Shown here piece after piece: positions 23,080 to 36,700 of a DNA stretch of 64,000 nt. Source of the DNA: Augochlora pura. Lineage: Eukaryota; Arthropoda; Insecta; Hymenoptera; Halictidae. The position numbers and the translations under genes are program-made. The number at the start of each line of letters is the position of its first letter. Positions within the stretch are counted from its first letter, which is position 1. The notes under the pieces were generated by a model. That model was not told the origin of the DNA, made no database searches, and worked only from the letters and a program-made list of their open reading frames with translations. The DNA lies in NCBI RefSeq assembly GCF_028453695.1, contig NC_135779.1:9312831-9376830 (forward strand). Direction: 5' to 3'.

Positions 23080-26000
23080 CGCACCACCGACAGATGCAAA
23101 CATTTTTATCGGATGCAACGTCTCTGCGGCAAATTATAATATCGTGAAAACGAAGGATCGCGCGTGAACAATTGTTACGGGGACAAAGATCAATTTTTTA
23201 ACCGGTCGCGGTCGTGAGAAGGATACGTTACACCGTATAAAACGAAAAACAATCAGGACAAAAGCACACGGTAGCGTCGCCGGTTGTTTGTATCGCGACC
23301 GTGACCGGCCGGATATGAATCCGCCGCTTTGCTCATGTGATTTTCCCGAAGAACAATATTTATTCATTGCTGGCCCCGTGTTTGAGCGCCGCCTTTGAAA
23401 ATCCCGATCGCCCAGGCGCGCGGCGTTCCCGGTTTTATTCGTATAATACGTTTCCATTGGCACATCGGACACGTTATTCCCCTTTTTGCTGACTTTCCCC
23501 GGCACAACGAACGGCTCCGCGTTTATCACGCAGCTCGGTAATTGTATAGAAATTACACGGCCAGCCGAACAAGGTGGCTGTACCGTGCATTCCTCTGGAA
23601 ACATATTCATATCGCCGTTTGATTTAAACATCTTTCGTCTGGTCGGTTTAATGTGAACACGCATTCAAGTTGCGAGGAAATTTGCTTCTTCTATCTTCAT
23701 GCATATGGCAAGATTATTTAGCTCTGTGGTGGTACTTTGAGGCTTTCCATCGATCCAGAAGAATTTTCCATACACTGACTTCCGATTACCTATTGCAGAT
23801 ACAAAGTTTTTTTGACTTATATTGCATATATTGATTTTACGGATTTAGTTTACATGCTTTAAAGTGTTTTAGAAAGTTTCATGCAGTATTTTTACAATGA
23901 TTTCACTGAGATACTTTAGCCTAAGGAATTAGGATACCAGTTGAGGTATCAATTTGTATTGTATCTTCATTTAATACAAACTCCAGAAGCGTGTTCTCGT
24001 CTCTGATAGTCTACAACAAGAAAACTACAAATATAAAATTTTTACATACTTCAAAGTAGTTTAGCGCGGTACAGTATTTTTGTAAAGATCTCTAAGGTTC
24101 GAGAATCGGAAATGTCATTTCATGTACCATTGCTTTAAAAGTATCACGACCCTCCGAGATCCTGTAATTTAGCGATCGATTTCGGCAATTAATATCGATT
24201 CAATTGACGGTCATCGTTCCAAGCTAGACAGATCGTCGGAATCCTCCGGGAAGAACAGTTCCCAGGTTTCTAGCAAACCAGGGACCCTTGTTTTCGCAGC
24301 GCCAGCGGTGCAGGCAATTTCGGGAAAACCCGGTCACTTTGCAAATAGTTGCTCTCGTTTGCAAACGCTTCGAAGAGATCTCGGCCCGACCGTTCTTCCT
24401 ATTCAGCGAGAGATAGGGGGGCCCCATGAATGTATCGTATTGACAGACGTCACGTGTCGCGAGAGCATCACGTGCTCGCCTACGCCCATGGGAAACTGGA
24501 TACGAGGCCGGGAACACGCCGAGATCCCTGGTTCCAGAAGTCAAACGCGTCGGGAACTGCAAACTTCAAACGTTTTCGTTCCCTGCAGATTGATCGTCGC
24601 GATATTATCTTGGTTCGCGAACTACGTACCATTGTAAATTGTTCTCAGGGGTTCAGAATGTCACGCCTCCAAATCGTCCGCTTCACGGATGTCTTGATGC
24701 TGTTGCAAAATTTTGCAATAAGTCCTGGCAATGTCCACCACACCTTGGAATCATCAGTAAAGTAGACAACGTGGAAGAATTTGGTAAAACGGCACCTGTA
24801 AAATTCAGTTTTCATCAAATACGAGTTCTAACGATAAGACAAGTTCTGCAACGATGTGCAAATGTTCCGAGTCAACGAAATTTTGCTTTTAACGAAGATA
24901 CTGTTGCAGATGATCAAATTATGTCACTGTCTACGAAAACTATAACTTTTCAGCGAGTTTCAATGACTGAAAGTGTGATCTGACAAATTCTAAGCTACGT
25001 GTAGAAGTTTACTGGTATCTTCTTGTACAGATAGAGAGGGTCCGTTGATCGGCGGCGATTGAAATCGATCTAAGGACAATCTAAAAAGCACGATCGGTGT
25101 CCCGTGACGGCGACAAGTTGTTCCAGTGATCGGTAGTTCTGCAACCGTGTAAGGTCGCACGATAGCCACGCGGCGGCACGTGTATCGTGCTCAAGCGCGC
25201 GTAAAATCGGCCTTTGAACTTCCGAGCCCGCTGTTAATCGCGATCTAACGCTCACCTTCGCCAATAGCCGACACAGGGATCTATTTTTCGGGGGCCGGAA
25301 GTCGACCCTCCCCCTTCTCGGGAGGGTGAATTCCAATCGCGCGCGAATCAAAATCTCTTCTCGCGGGGATCCGAACGAAACCGAGCGGATCGGAGCGGAT
25401 GAACGAAACGGAGAAACGCCGCCGGAGGGCCGGTTACAAGGGCTGCTCGGGGAGGGGCTGGTTGTTTGCAGATTGGCTATATTGTAAGTCCGGCTCGACG
25501 TCGAAACGTCGACTCGATCCTCTGTCCCTCGGTTTTTATTTACCCCTTGTTTTTATTGCGACCTGTGAACAGCGAAGACGTCTATGATGGTGATAAACAG
25601 CCTGCAATAGAAATCGGTTGTTAAATGATGGTTTTTTGATGGTTACGATAGAAGTTAAAGTGGTGTTTGATACCTTGAAGGATATCATGCTTCCAGGAAC
25701 TAGACTGTATTATCTGGATGTTGAGGATTTTAAGCATTCACGAGTAATGTTTAAAATTGTTGTAGGTTCAATGAATTTAAGAACAGAAATGTAAAGTAGT
25801 ATAAATCATTGTTCGTTAATACTTTGCAGTAATATTGCACTAATAGTTGCTTATGTTGCTTATTCGCATTACATTCATGAATAATGCCACAATCACATGG
25901 TATATAAGAATAATTTTAATATTCCATGACAGGTCTAAATAGATTGTGAAGTCATAAATATGAATATGTCTGATGTACCTAATATTATTGTTACGTCGCA

Positions 26001-28490
26001 GACTTCTATGCAAACTAGATATTGTCTAAATTACCTGTAAGAAATCAGAAGAGCAAGGATGTTATTGAATTTGTCTAAAGCCCATATAATATATTATGTG
26101 TGAGTTATTGCTTGTTGAAACATACAAATGCTTTATTAAACAGATGCAATATTTATGTATACACCTAATTTAAGAGATTGATAAAGGAAAGAATTGAGCA
26201 GTACAGACTTTGAATAAATTACAGACGCCGAGGTAAGATTGTAAAATGGCGGCGACAGGAAAGGAGGCTTGCTCGAAATGCCCGGAGGAAAGAACGAAGG
26301 GAAAATGTAAAAGATTTCGCGTGGAGCACGATTTGACTTCCAAAGAGATGAGAATGTATTCATAAGGAATATGAATAATTAAATAGTAGCTTTTTTGAGA
26401 TTATTCAATTGACAGAATTCTTTACTTTCTATTCAAACTGCGAATCATATAGCTGCTGCATTCAGTCTCTTCGTTTCATATTCGTCAAAAGTTGAATTAC
26501 ATTTGTGCAAACAATTTTTCGTAAACTGATATACTCTAACTGTTTTGTTTACATTCCTATCCTGCATTATATAAATCTGTGTTCGATTCAATCATATTCT
26601 TTGAAACAAGGAAATTTGTGTTTTTGTTCTGTATTAAACATTTTTAGATTAGCGTTCAATTCCATTTAATTTTTCAATGCAATTTGAATGTCTGTTCCAT
26701 ATACAAAGTTTAAAGTCTCTCTTCTCAGGTTCTTTGTTTGGTATATTATCGTCGCTTCAAATATGTTTTGTAGCTTCTCGTAGCTTTGTGTAAATATTAA
26801 ACTCTCTCGTTCAATCTTCAAACTTTCGTTTGAACACGTTTACGACGATTTTTATATGTTCGCTCTTGCGTCGTTGTTCCAACGAGTCGCAAACGGCACT
26901 GACATTTGATTTTACGTGGGCAGCCGAAGAGGATTTTAAATACGCTCGCGTTTCTGCATCAGTAACGCTACTCCGTTGCGATCCTCAAAGAATTCCCCGG
27001 GAAACACGAGGCGCCGAAAGAAAAGAAAGTATCGAGTGAATCGGAATCGTTCCTCTCGCTCCTCCCGTTTCCACGGCGTGTCCTTTATCGAACGACAAAG
27101 AGGACCAGGATCAGGAGGCACTGCGGGGGAGCTTCGCAGGGGTGGTGTGCACCGAAAGTCACGGATACCCGCCACCGTATCGGGAAACATCGAAAAACCT
27201 GCGAAACGTTCCTCTCCTAAACTTTAAAACGAGATAAAAGATGTTAATTTATTATCATTAAAATATCAACTTATGCATTAATAATTTCAAATTCATCACA
27301 TCTTTTTACTGTGACCCTCATTTGTTATAGAGGTACAAAAATTCAGTCTATCGATAACTTTATCCACTACTAAATTAGTTGAATCTATAGTGTTTGTCAT
27401 CGCAGTTAGATTAATTAATTGAAACATATTAACATTCGATCATTCTTTGCATCATTTTACTATTTCACACCTATTTATTTTTATCATAGACGTATAAATT
27501 CACGATCTCTTAATAACTTTACCCTGTCTTCAATATTCTTCAAAATTTTAAGACATGCGATTGATTGATTTCTTTAGAATTACCGTTACCGTTTAGTGAC
27601 AAGCTTTCTGTTGATTGGAAAGATTCAACAGTTTTCGATCGACATAAAGAGCATGCTTGGCCCTGGTTTGTCCATGGCACAGCTGTTTCCATCGGAGTGT
27701 TCCGACGCCGACGTCCCGCGTATGGGCGCCGCTGCGCATTCCTGACAAAGTAGTCATCACGCATTCCTGGGACGCAATCGTGAGCCTCCACCCTCGTTAA
27801 CGAAAGATGGATTCGTACGCGGCAGCCTGAAGAGGACGCGTTATTACATTTTATCTAGGGTCGACGTCAGGAATGCCGCGAAGACCAGGGTGGAACAGGT
27901 CCGAGGACACGTGCCGTTTGGATGGGTTCCTTTGAGCAATTGGAGCCCCGGATTAAATAAAAAAATGTCTCGAAATTTTTCGAATTTTCGGGCTCGCAGG
28001 CGTCGATGTTGCTTCAACGACATTTTCAGTGAGCATCCTTTTGTTCCCTCCAGAATTTTCTTGCAGGTTCTTCAGGCGTAAACTTGTTTCAACTTCTTTG
28101 TACACGTTTTTAAGTCTAAAATACAAAATCTTATTTTTATAAAATAATTCGGAGAATGTAAAAATTGCGGCACTGTTCCCAGAGATTTTGTTAATCGCCT
28201 AATTTCTTACTTACATCTAAAGGGTTGAGTCAAAAGTTTTGTACTCTTTCAAGGATCGATTGTGATTGGAACTAGTTTAGGGTAGCTTTACTAGTCCAGT
28301 ATTTACGTGCTCTTTGTTCAGACGAAAATCGGATAAAAATTACTGCAGCCTGCTTATCGGTTATCCTTGATCAAGTTGTACAGCTCGGGTCCGACAATTT
28401 ATAATGAATGACGGTAATTTAAAATGCGGACCACCCTTCCGTGAATCTCCATGCCGCAACCGGCTCCGAGGATCCTCTCCGCGCGTATTA
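23080..28490. other. Intergenic DNA, no supported gene
   Basis: Includes a 176-codon minus-strand open frame (23134-23664) and several of 60-115 codons near 24.2-25.6 kb. None shows a domain, signal or plausible splice context. GC-richer patches near 24.2-25.5 kb and 26.9-27.2 kb could be regulatory. Confidence 0.35.
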
Positions 28491-28500
28491 TGATGCAGAG

Positions 28501-28530
28501 ACACCCCTTTTATACGTGACCGATGGGTGT
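28501..28530. other. Hairpin element, copy 1
   Basis: Arms ACACCC (28501-28506) and GGGTGT (28525-28530) pair perfectly around a core containing TACGTGACC. It is preceded by GATGCAGAG, as copy 2 is preceded by GATGCAGCG. Confidence 0.45.
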
Positions 28531-29061
28531 GCAGTCAGCCACGTGCAGATGATTGAGAAAAGAACCTGTAAAAAATTGTACGGTTACTTACAATTTGCAG
28601 TTTAAGAACTGTAACAAGAATTTATACAATGACTTGCAGTTTAAGTAAATTAACGAAGATATGTATGTCTTTGAAACAGATAGTATTGTTAAGAACGGAA
28701 ATTATGAATAAACTGTAGATCTTTGTGGAAATTCTCGTTCGCGTACGTAATTTTACAAAAATTTGAATCGAAGAGAAAAATGCTAACAGACCTTATTAAC
28801 CATGTATTTCAACGAGTCTAATGCATAATCAGAAAAATATTTAGAATTAATTCTGAGTTACTTAAGAACTATCTTATAAGGAGTTTTCTGCTCGAAAGAA
28901 ATCTTTTCTTTATCTTAATATTATAGATTTGCTGATAATTCGATACACGGTCTAATAATAATTATTGAAATTCCACCAACATTTCGGTCACTCACTTTCC
29001 AGGATACGAAAGCAATAGGATAGCTCCCGAAAAATCGTCAGCATGAATTAGGATGCAGCGT

Positions 29062-29089
29062 CATCCCTTCGATGCGTGACCAAAGGGTG
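29062..29089. other. Hairpin element, copy 2
   Basis: CATCCCTT pairs with AAGGGTG with one bulge. The core is TGCGTGACC, and the flanks resemble copy 1. Confidence 0.4.
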
Positions 29090-31168
29090 TTTAGAGGGTT
29101 GCTCGTCCTCCCCGGTCACGAAACAACGCCTGGAACCGTATCGGCATAATTACACGGATGGCGTTAGTGTCACATATCCCGGACAATGCCTCGAACGGAT
29201 CGGAGCTGGCTGCATGGGGTGGATGCACCTGCAAGGAGGACCATATTTCATCCGCCGTTCGAGCGACTTTTGTGCCTTTATGCGCCGTGAAATCGCTAGG
29301 GTCACCGGGTTTCCCTAATTTCTATTATGCGCAGATAAGACCGTGTTAGGCGGCGGCCACTCGAGGCTGCAGGGGTTCGTCAGGATTTTTCGTTGCACAA
29401 TGCTTTCCTCTCGTCCGGGTGTTCCGTAACTGCAGATTGTTCTTTGTTTCGTTGTGTTTTGGTAATTTCTCAGTTTAAGTCACCGTGAAACCTGGTTACT
29501 CGACTGCTTGCCTCATTGTAATATTTTCTGATCTAAGCAAAAATAGTCTTTTTGTATAACTCATATTATTATAAAAATGAAAATAGTATAAAAACATTAA
29601 TATATTGTTGTCCACTTGTTAAAGTTAATAAAAGGAGCAACAAATTGTTTTCTGTTTCCAGGAAATAGCAATCCACTACTATGTACAATGATTATTATTT
29701 TGTTTATAAAGACTTGCAGTTTAATTAAATTTGTTCGCAACTTGTGGTAGGATTAAAAGAAACTAATATTCTTTACTTATATACCTCATCAGCAGGGTTT
29801 AAAAGATTATTTATGGTTAAAATAAAATAACAATACTATTTGTTTCCATAGCAGCCTAAAATATAAGGAACTCGATTCTATCATAGAGGATCTTTTCCAG
29901 AATCGTGAACCGATGGTGATGCAGATACCATAAGTCTCGGTTTCAATTGCCGGCACAACGTGATAGCTAGTATGAGGCCAATCAGGCAACTGAACAGCAG
30001 TTAGACAGACGTGGATCTCGAAAAACTGGCATATTGAGTACGTCGATGTTTGCCGGGTTCATTGTCTACGCAGGAATCATATTTGTCAAATAGAAACCCT
30101 CCGGCTTCTTTGTCTCTGTCCATCAAAACCTGACAATCTGCCAACTACTTCAGAATCGACATGTCTACCGTTCGTCTAGCATCGAGTCAAAAATTACATT
30201 GGCTAGCATCTTTGAGTATATATCATTCGTAGTAAAAATGAAATTCTACAGGCAAAAACTATGTACATTATGAAACACATTAAAATCCGTCTTATTTAAT
30301 CCATCGCTTGATGCAGGAAATACAATATTATCCATCTCTCTTATCTTTTATTAATTTCAGTTATTAAAATTGGTTGTCATCTGATTAAGGAATAATTTCT
30401 GTTCGAACAATCTTTTATGTAAAATTTTTGACAGAAATATTACTTTAGTGAATTACCTCGATTTTATCACGCATTAACGATAAACTAATGAAAATATGTT
30501 CAGAGAACAGTTGCTCGGAAATTATATAATGACGATTTGCAATAATAAAATTGGTTGTGTAACCCTCTATTCAATAAGAAAAATTAGAATTATTTAAATC
30601 TTTTCAGTAAAATTGTATATTTTCGTTCATTTGATAGAAATCCGCATACTTTTTAAGAACACATTACTAAAGGTCCTACTGATTCGAGAATGAAATAGTT
30701 TAAATTTTGAACATTGTCAAACGGATCGAATCGGCAAGAGAAACAGCTTCGATAGTTCCAGAGGAGATCGCAACGGAAAGACGCAGTATTTCCAAGAACA
30801 AGAATTAAAGTGCAGGAAGTTCGACGTCTAAGAAAGGGAAGATTCTGGAGCCATCGAAGAGGAGCACTCATCTAAGAAACGAGGAGCGCTCGGCACGAAG
30901 CAATATCGCGATAGCGGATGCCAGCGGGTCGTGTATTTTGTCGCGAAAGTCTCCGGTGCATCGGAGTATTTGGCCGTTTGTCGGACCGCGTAAATACGCG
31001 ACAATGCCGTCCTTTGTGGGGCTCGTCTATCAGCGATGTTTGCCAAATAAAAGCCTATATACGGGCCTCTTTGTCTCTGTCGGGCTCGTGGCGGGCCGAG
31101 AGCCCACCCCCGGCGCCGCACCACCCCCGCACGCCAATGATACGCCTAGTTGCCTATGAAACTCCGGT

Positions 31169-31199
31169 ATGCCCCCTCGGTGCGTGCACAAAGGGGCAT
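31169..31199. other. Hairpin element, copy 3
   Basis: ATGCCCC (31169-31175) and GGGGCAT (31193-31199) are perfect 7-bp arms. The core GTGCGTGCACAAAG resembles copy 2. The arms differ from copy 1 on both sides while pairing is kept. Confidence 0.45.
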
Positions 31200-31612
31200 C
31201 AAGTTGGCGGTGACGGTGATGCAAAGTATTTTCAGGGTGGAGAACACGTGCGGATCCGAGGGGTTCTGGCGACCGGTGCCCCCCTTAAATCGGGGACGAC
31301 AGCCAGCATACGTTGGGCCGGGGGGCGAGGGGTGGCCTATTTGTGGGCCGAATTTGTTCGAAACATTAGCTGTCACCTAAGGGAATGCCCAGTTCCTGGA
31401 GACCTCATTAGTTTCTCCGTAGTGGTGACTCTGAGGCATCCCCAAAAGTAGTTATTTTAAAAACTTATTCAAGGTGCAACCGCTGTATGAGCGATGAGAC
31501 TCAATTTCATATAGATCGACTGCGATAAGTCATATAAAGTGAAAGTACTTAGTTCAGAAAACTATTTTGAATAATCAACTCTACAAATTCTCACAATGTC
31601 GTTGGCATTTAA

Positions 31613-31784
31613 TTAACACTAAACCTATCGAACATTAAAAGAATGAATTTGCTTAGACGTTTCGCCATGTTCATTATATATGTTTGATTTTATCGAATAT
31701 ACGAAAGTGACGTCACAGTTTCAATCGTTTTGAAACAAAAATATGAAATCGATTATTTTACCGATTCAATAGGTTTAATGTTAA
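31613..31784. mobile_element. Family B MITE (172 bp)
   Basis: The left end TTAACACTAAACCTATCGA and the inverted right end TTAACATTAAACCTATTGA match over 19 bp with two differences, with TTAA at each edge. No ORF. Best-preserved member of this family in the window. Confidence 0.75.
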
Positions 31785-33607
31785 CGAAACTCAAACTAGA
31801 ATGATAAATATGCTATGGGAAGTATTAGTTTGACTTTGTTTGTTTTAAAAGAATCCTAGCAACGTTCAATTTGTTCAATATATAGACCGTCGCAACACTC
31901 TCTGTTAGCTCTTGAAGTGGATAGCTGGACATCTCAGACCCTGAAATTATAAAGAATTTTTTTAGAAATTACACAGAGAACCAGCGTTTTGTATACATAT
32001 AAATATTCTTGTCTAACTTTGTTCTGCAATTGGTATTATTGGATAAAGCAACTCTCTCTCTTTCTCTTTAAGTGACTAGGAAGATTCAGTCCCCTAGGTA
32101 TTACCAGACAAATCTATTTAACTCCAAAGCTGATAAGATCTGAAAGAATACAGGAGGGTGTGAGGTTGCAAATAGCTTAAGCGGCAGCCAGACTGACATG
32201 AATCAAACTAAGTATATTCCTACGTATATCTCGATTATTTCTAGGAATTTCCAAAAAATCATCCCTCTAGCATCGACAAATTTTTATAGATAACGAGCAT
32301 ACAGTATATGGTAGTTTAACCTATACCATAAACAACATACGTCTATTTTTCAGATTTATACTGAAATGGTCGAAACGCAGAACTACATAGATTTATTAGA
32401 AATAAAAATAATAATAACTTGTAATAAAATTTGCTGGACTCTAGCAAACATCGAAATACATCAGAAGTTTTTCAAAGCGTCTACAAGCATCTACATTTAA
32501 TCTATCAGGTGTTAAAGTGTCCTTTCTCCAAGGCATCCGAAAATTCTAGATACATTTCCAAAACTATAAGTTATCCACCAAAGCTTCTAGATTCATTCGA
32601 GAGGAACCCGACGGACAATCGCGACGAAATGAAACCTACAAACGACCCTTTGTCCCGAAAAAAGAGCGCCCTTGTCAGCCAGCCATCTAATATTCAGCAT
32701 TGGGATCCGCAGGCGGTCCTGATCGCAGAAAAAATCCTTAGGAGGTGAAACCGAAAGAAATTCGCACCCTAAATCCGGTGTACGTCACTGGCGTCGGTGT
32801 GATATTGATCTCCTCGGTTGAAACGCAACCGGTTGAGCACCGCGACGCCTTCGCATCCCCTCCATATAGCTGGTGTTCCAAGGGCGGGTTCGGATGCCGC
32901 CAATCCCCCGTCGTGATCCGAGGCTCCCTCGTCAAGGGATGAAGCTCCCGCCCCCGTTCACTCTCGTCGATCGGTCGTCTATCTCGCGGCGCCTGGGTCT
33001 GGTGGGGGGTGGAAGTTGGCGTCGGTAGGGGGGTTGATTTTCACTGTCGATGCGGTAGCTCTCGTCAAAAAAGCTTCAGAGTCCGGCTGGCCGACACAGG
33101 TTCGAGCTGTCACGCATCGTGTCACGATTCCCTCGGTGTTCCTCGCAGGGAAAACCACCCCCGTCAGCCCCCCGGAAAAGAAATCGGTTTCGGTTTCCAA
33201 TCCTCAGGATGCTAAACGCCCGGTCCGTGACGGCTCCTCGAACCTCGATACTCGTCAGGATACCTGGAGGCGATCGGATCTTTCCTTGAGACTGGTTACC
33301 GGGCTCGAAGAACCCGAACAGGGTGAACAACCCCTCGCCTGGAACAGTGGAGCGACGAATTCTCGTGTTACGGACACTTCGAGTGCCTCTTTCGTGATAC
33401 CTTGTTTTGTGGTTGCTCTTCTTTTCATTGGACTGTGACTCTGGACGCCGGAGGGTGGAAGAGGGTTGACAGTGATCGGGGGTGGTCGCAGAAGTTGATC
33501 GAGACGGTTCCTTCGGATTTCAAAGGATATCGCGCTAAGAGTTTTCGGAGTGAGTGGAACAGTGTAATAGGGACTGAGGTACCAGAAGTTTTTGGATACT
33601 TGCAACC
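31785..33607 (+). other. Upstream region and probable 5' UTR of the LIM-homeobox gene
   Basis: No coding exon is recognised. About 32740-33600 is GC-richer and leads into the start exon. The transcription start could not be placed. Confidence 0.4.
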
Positions 33608-33731
33608 ATGTTGGAATTTTACCCGCCGCTACCCGGTACCCTGAACCGGCAAGCCGAATCGGGTCCGCCGACGATGGGCTCTGCGGCGCCGCCGATGCCC
33701 TTTAGACCTACGAATGATAATAACAATGGAG
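33608..33731 (+). CDS. Lmx1a: LMX1-class gene, exon 1 (start)
   Basis: ATG in context caaccATGttg. It encodes MLEFYPPLPGTLNRQ and a Pro-rich N-terminus of 41 codons plus one base. The donor is GGAG/GTAAGA. Confidence 0.8.
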
Positions 33732-36700
33732 GTAAGAAGTAGTTCTCAATTTGTAAACTTGTGAAACTTCAGTTTTATATTGTTTATGTTTGATTGAATG
33801 ATTAATTTTGGAGAGGTTGAAGCTCGGGTGTGCTTTCTGGTCAGACAGATGGAGGAATTTTGTAGTTTGGTAGTATAGCGAATGTTTAGTTCATTATTGT
33901 TTCGGGAGCAGTTATTCTCCTTTGCTGTATCTAAAATAATAAGAAACACATCAATAATACTGCTCACTAGTAGATAAATAATTGACTTCAATTTTGTGAT
34001 GCGTTTTTTAATACATTCAGCATGATGGAAGAACAAAACATTTGTTTCTCTTATGAAATGTGAAGAATAATTTCTTAGTATCAGCATGTGCTTAAACACT
34101 ATTCTGTAACATTGCATGTGACAAATAATAATTTTTCTGGAATATTTAGAATTTTTTGAGTAGACTATTTTGTGTTAGTCATCTCTAATATGTTTAAAGT
34201 ATTTTAATATACCGTAGATTTTATGAATCTATAACAAAACAAAAAGATTCTAAATAGTTTTCAACGTGTTAAACATAATAAACAGTCTGTTAATTCGTAA
34301 ATCTTAATTTCATATGCACGATGTTGTGTATTATATGACGAAATGTTCATTAAAATATCTGCGAAAGTATATAGTATTGAAGTAATCTTTTTATAGATGT
34401 AGCTAGTCTAGGAATAGCTACAGCGAACCGATCAAACACGAGATGACTGTCACAGAGAAACTTATCATATTCCGTCGTAGCATCGCTTTATCACTATCGG
34501 CAATCGATAAGCGACGGAATAAATTTCATGGGCCTCGCGATATTGCTTCGCTCCCAGAACGCTATCACATTTCTCAGTTCGACAGCGATATCAGTCAGAA
34601 TAACTCCCCATGCATTTATTTCTATCGTGGCGGAATTGTTTCGCGGTTTCGAAACTCGATAGAAAACTGTTGCAATTCTTCTGCGAATAAATACAACCTA
34701 CCATTTACCATTGAACAACTTTTGTAGCATGTACAAGCTTCGTTACATATCAAAGACTTCAGGGATGAATGATCCCAAGATCATTTCACGGTTGATGTGA
34801 GCATACTACGGATAGTTTTACATAAAAGATTTCAGAGAGAAATTACTTCAAGCGTAAACCTTAATGTGTTTCGTATTTATACTGTTACATTGGAGTTGTC
34901 ATTTGGCTCTTGAATTTGCAACCGATGTGGAAGATGTTTATTTTGCATGAAATTTTGGAATCTGACATTTTGAAGGATCGAAGTACTTTCTCCTCAAATT
35001 TTAATAGAACAAGCAATCTACTGTTTATCTCCTGCTTCACTTCCTACTCAAATTATTAAAACTAACTATACCAACAGCTGTAAGCAACTTCTCAGTTTAT
35101 CAATAGCAAGTGTAAGAAATGCAAGATAAAAATTTGGAACTGCTTCCAACCGCAGACATCTAGTTACTTCACCTAGAAACGTAATAGGGCAACGAAGCAT
35201 CGTCTTGACAGCAGTTCTCCACTTTCAGAGCCGTCGGTGTCCGTAAAAACAGAGTCCGGCCTTTTGGAGACTATCTGTGCGGGCTGCGACCGCACGATAG
35301 CCGACAAATACGTGATGCAGGTCGCTGGAAGAAACTATCACGAGGAATGTCTTTCCTGTGCCGTTTGTGCCGTTCCTCTCACGCAGTCCTGCTTCATCCG
35401 CGAGCTGAAGTTTTACTGCAGATCCGACTACGAGAGGATCTTCAGCGTGAAGTGCGCCAGGTGCATGGAGAAGATCAGCTGCTCGGACTTCGTTCTCAAA
35501 GCGCCCGGTCTGGTCTTCCACGTCGAGTGTTTCGCGTGTTGCGTCTGCGGCCAGCCTCTTCCACCGGGCACCCAATACTTCCTAAGACAGGGTCAGCCGA
35601 TCTGCAAAAGGGATTACGAGAATGAGCTTTACCTGAACAGCCCCCAAGGTTCGTCTCGATCGCTCAATTAATCGTCTCCTTCTCCTCTCTACTATCCTCA
35701 TCTCACTTGAACTTGAAATGTTCTGTATCGTGCAGCTTGAATGGTACTTCCCTTTAATCTCTGCTTGCTTTCGTTGTGTCGAGTCATAGCCAATGGACTG
35801 GTTGCACCTAATTTACAAATTTCTGTTAATTATTAGTATAACTTTCTTTATTTCTTATATTTTCTCTTGTTCACCTTGAAGTTTCAGAGTTTCTTTTTCT
35901 GAGTTACTTTTGTGTTGGAGCTTGTAGTCATCTGCTTTTGTTTCGCCTCCTGTCTGTCTATCTAAAGAGGAAAAGTAAAAAAGTGAGTTTAAAAGTTTGG
36001 AGAACGCTGTACCACCTACTGCCCTCTCTGTTACCGATTCCTTTTAACACTATCCAGTGATTATTATAATACCGTTTCGAGCTGTGTGTGTTTGTATATT
36101 TCTCCCTGTCGCTGTGCTTTGTTCCTTCTTTCGTTCATTTCAGCTTATCGTTTCCTCGAACCCCAATACTTCAATTCGAAGGACAAATTGTCGAACGCTT
36201 GGAGAACTATTTTTGTTGACCCTTCTAGACTCGCGATTCCGTAAATTGTTAGGTAGACAAGAATTAATGTTAGTAGCGAGAACTTTGACAGCAAACTGCT
36301 CGACTATCGTTGTTTCGTTATTGTTGCGTGATTTCGAAGAAAGATTGGCGATCCGTACAAGATGATTAACGGAAGACCGTTCTAGCTTGAAGTTCGTTTT
36401 CTTTCCCGCGACGCGATCAGGCTCCTCCGGTTCACGCTGAAACGGAACATTTATTAAGAAAACAATCGACCCACGTGCGAGAACGTATTGTACATACCTT
36501 GTTGCATTGTTCGCAGGTTGTACTACTACAATCTAAAGACATCCAATGTAAATACCTACAGGAATTTCATATCGAGGCTGTCTCTTTTCAAGGTAACTAC
36601 ACTTAAACCAACCGTAATTAGAAACGGTCCGAGAGTCGATTACTCTGTACGCCAATCTGCGAAGGGAATTACAATGAGTCGAGCATTCTGCGTTCGTGGG

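Noticed and set aside
23134..23664. 176-codon minus-strand open frame
   Set aside because: Composition is unstructured, with no recognisable motif, no splice context and no start context of note.
30918..31451. 177-codon plus-strand open frame in a GC island
   Set aside because: Three frames on both strands are open here because GC-rich DNA has few stops; none looks like a protein. It also overlaps a hairpin element.
33016..33438. 140-codon open frame just upstream of the LMX1-class start
   Set aside because: Not in frame with exon 1 and without a domain; more likely 5' UTR or promoter DNA.
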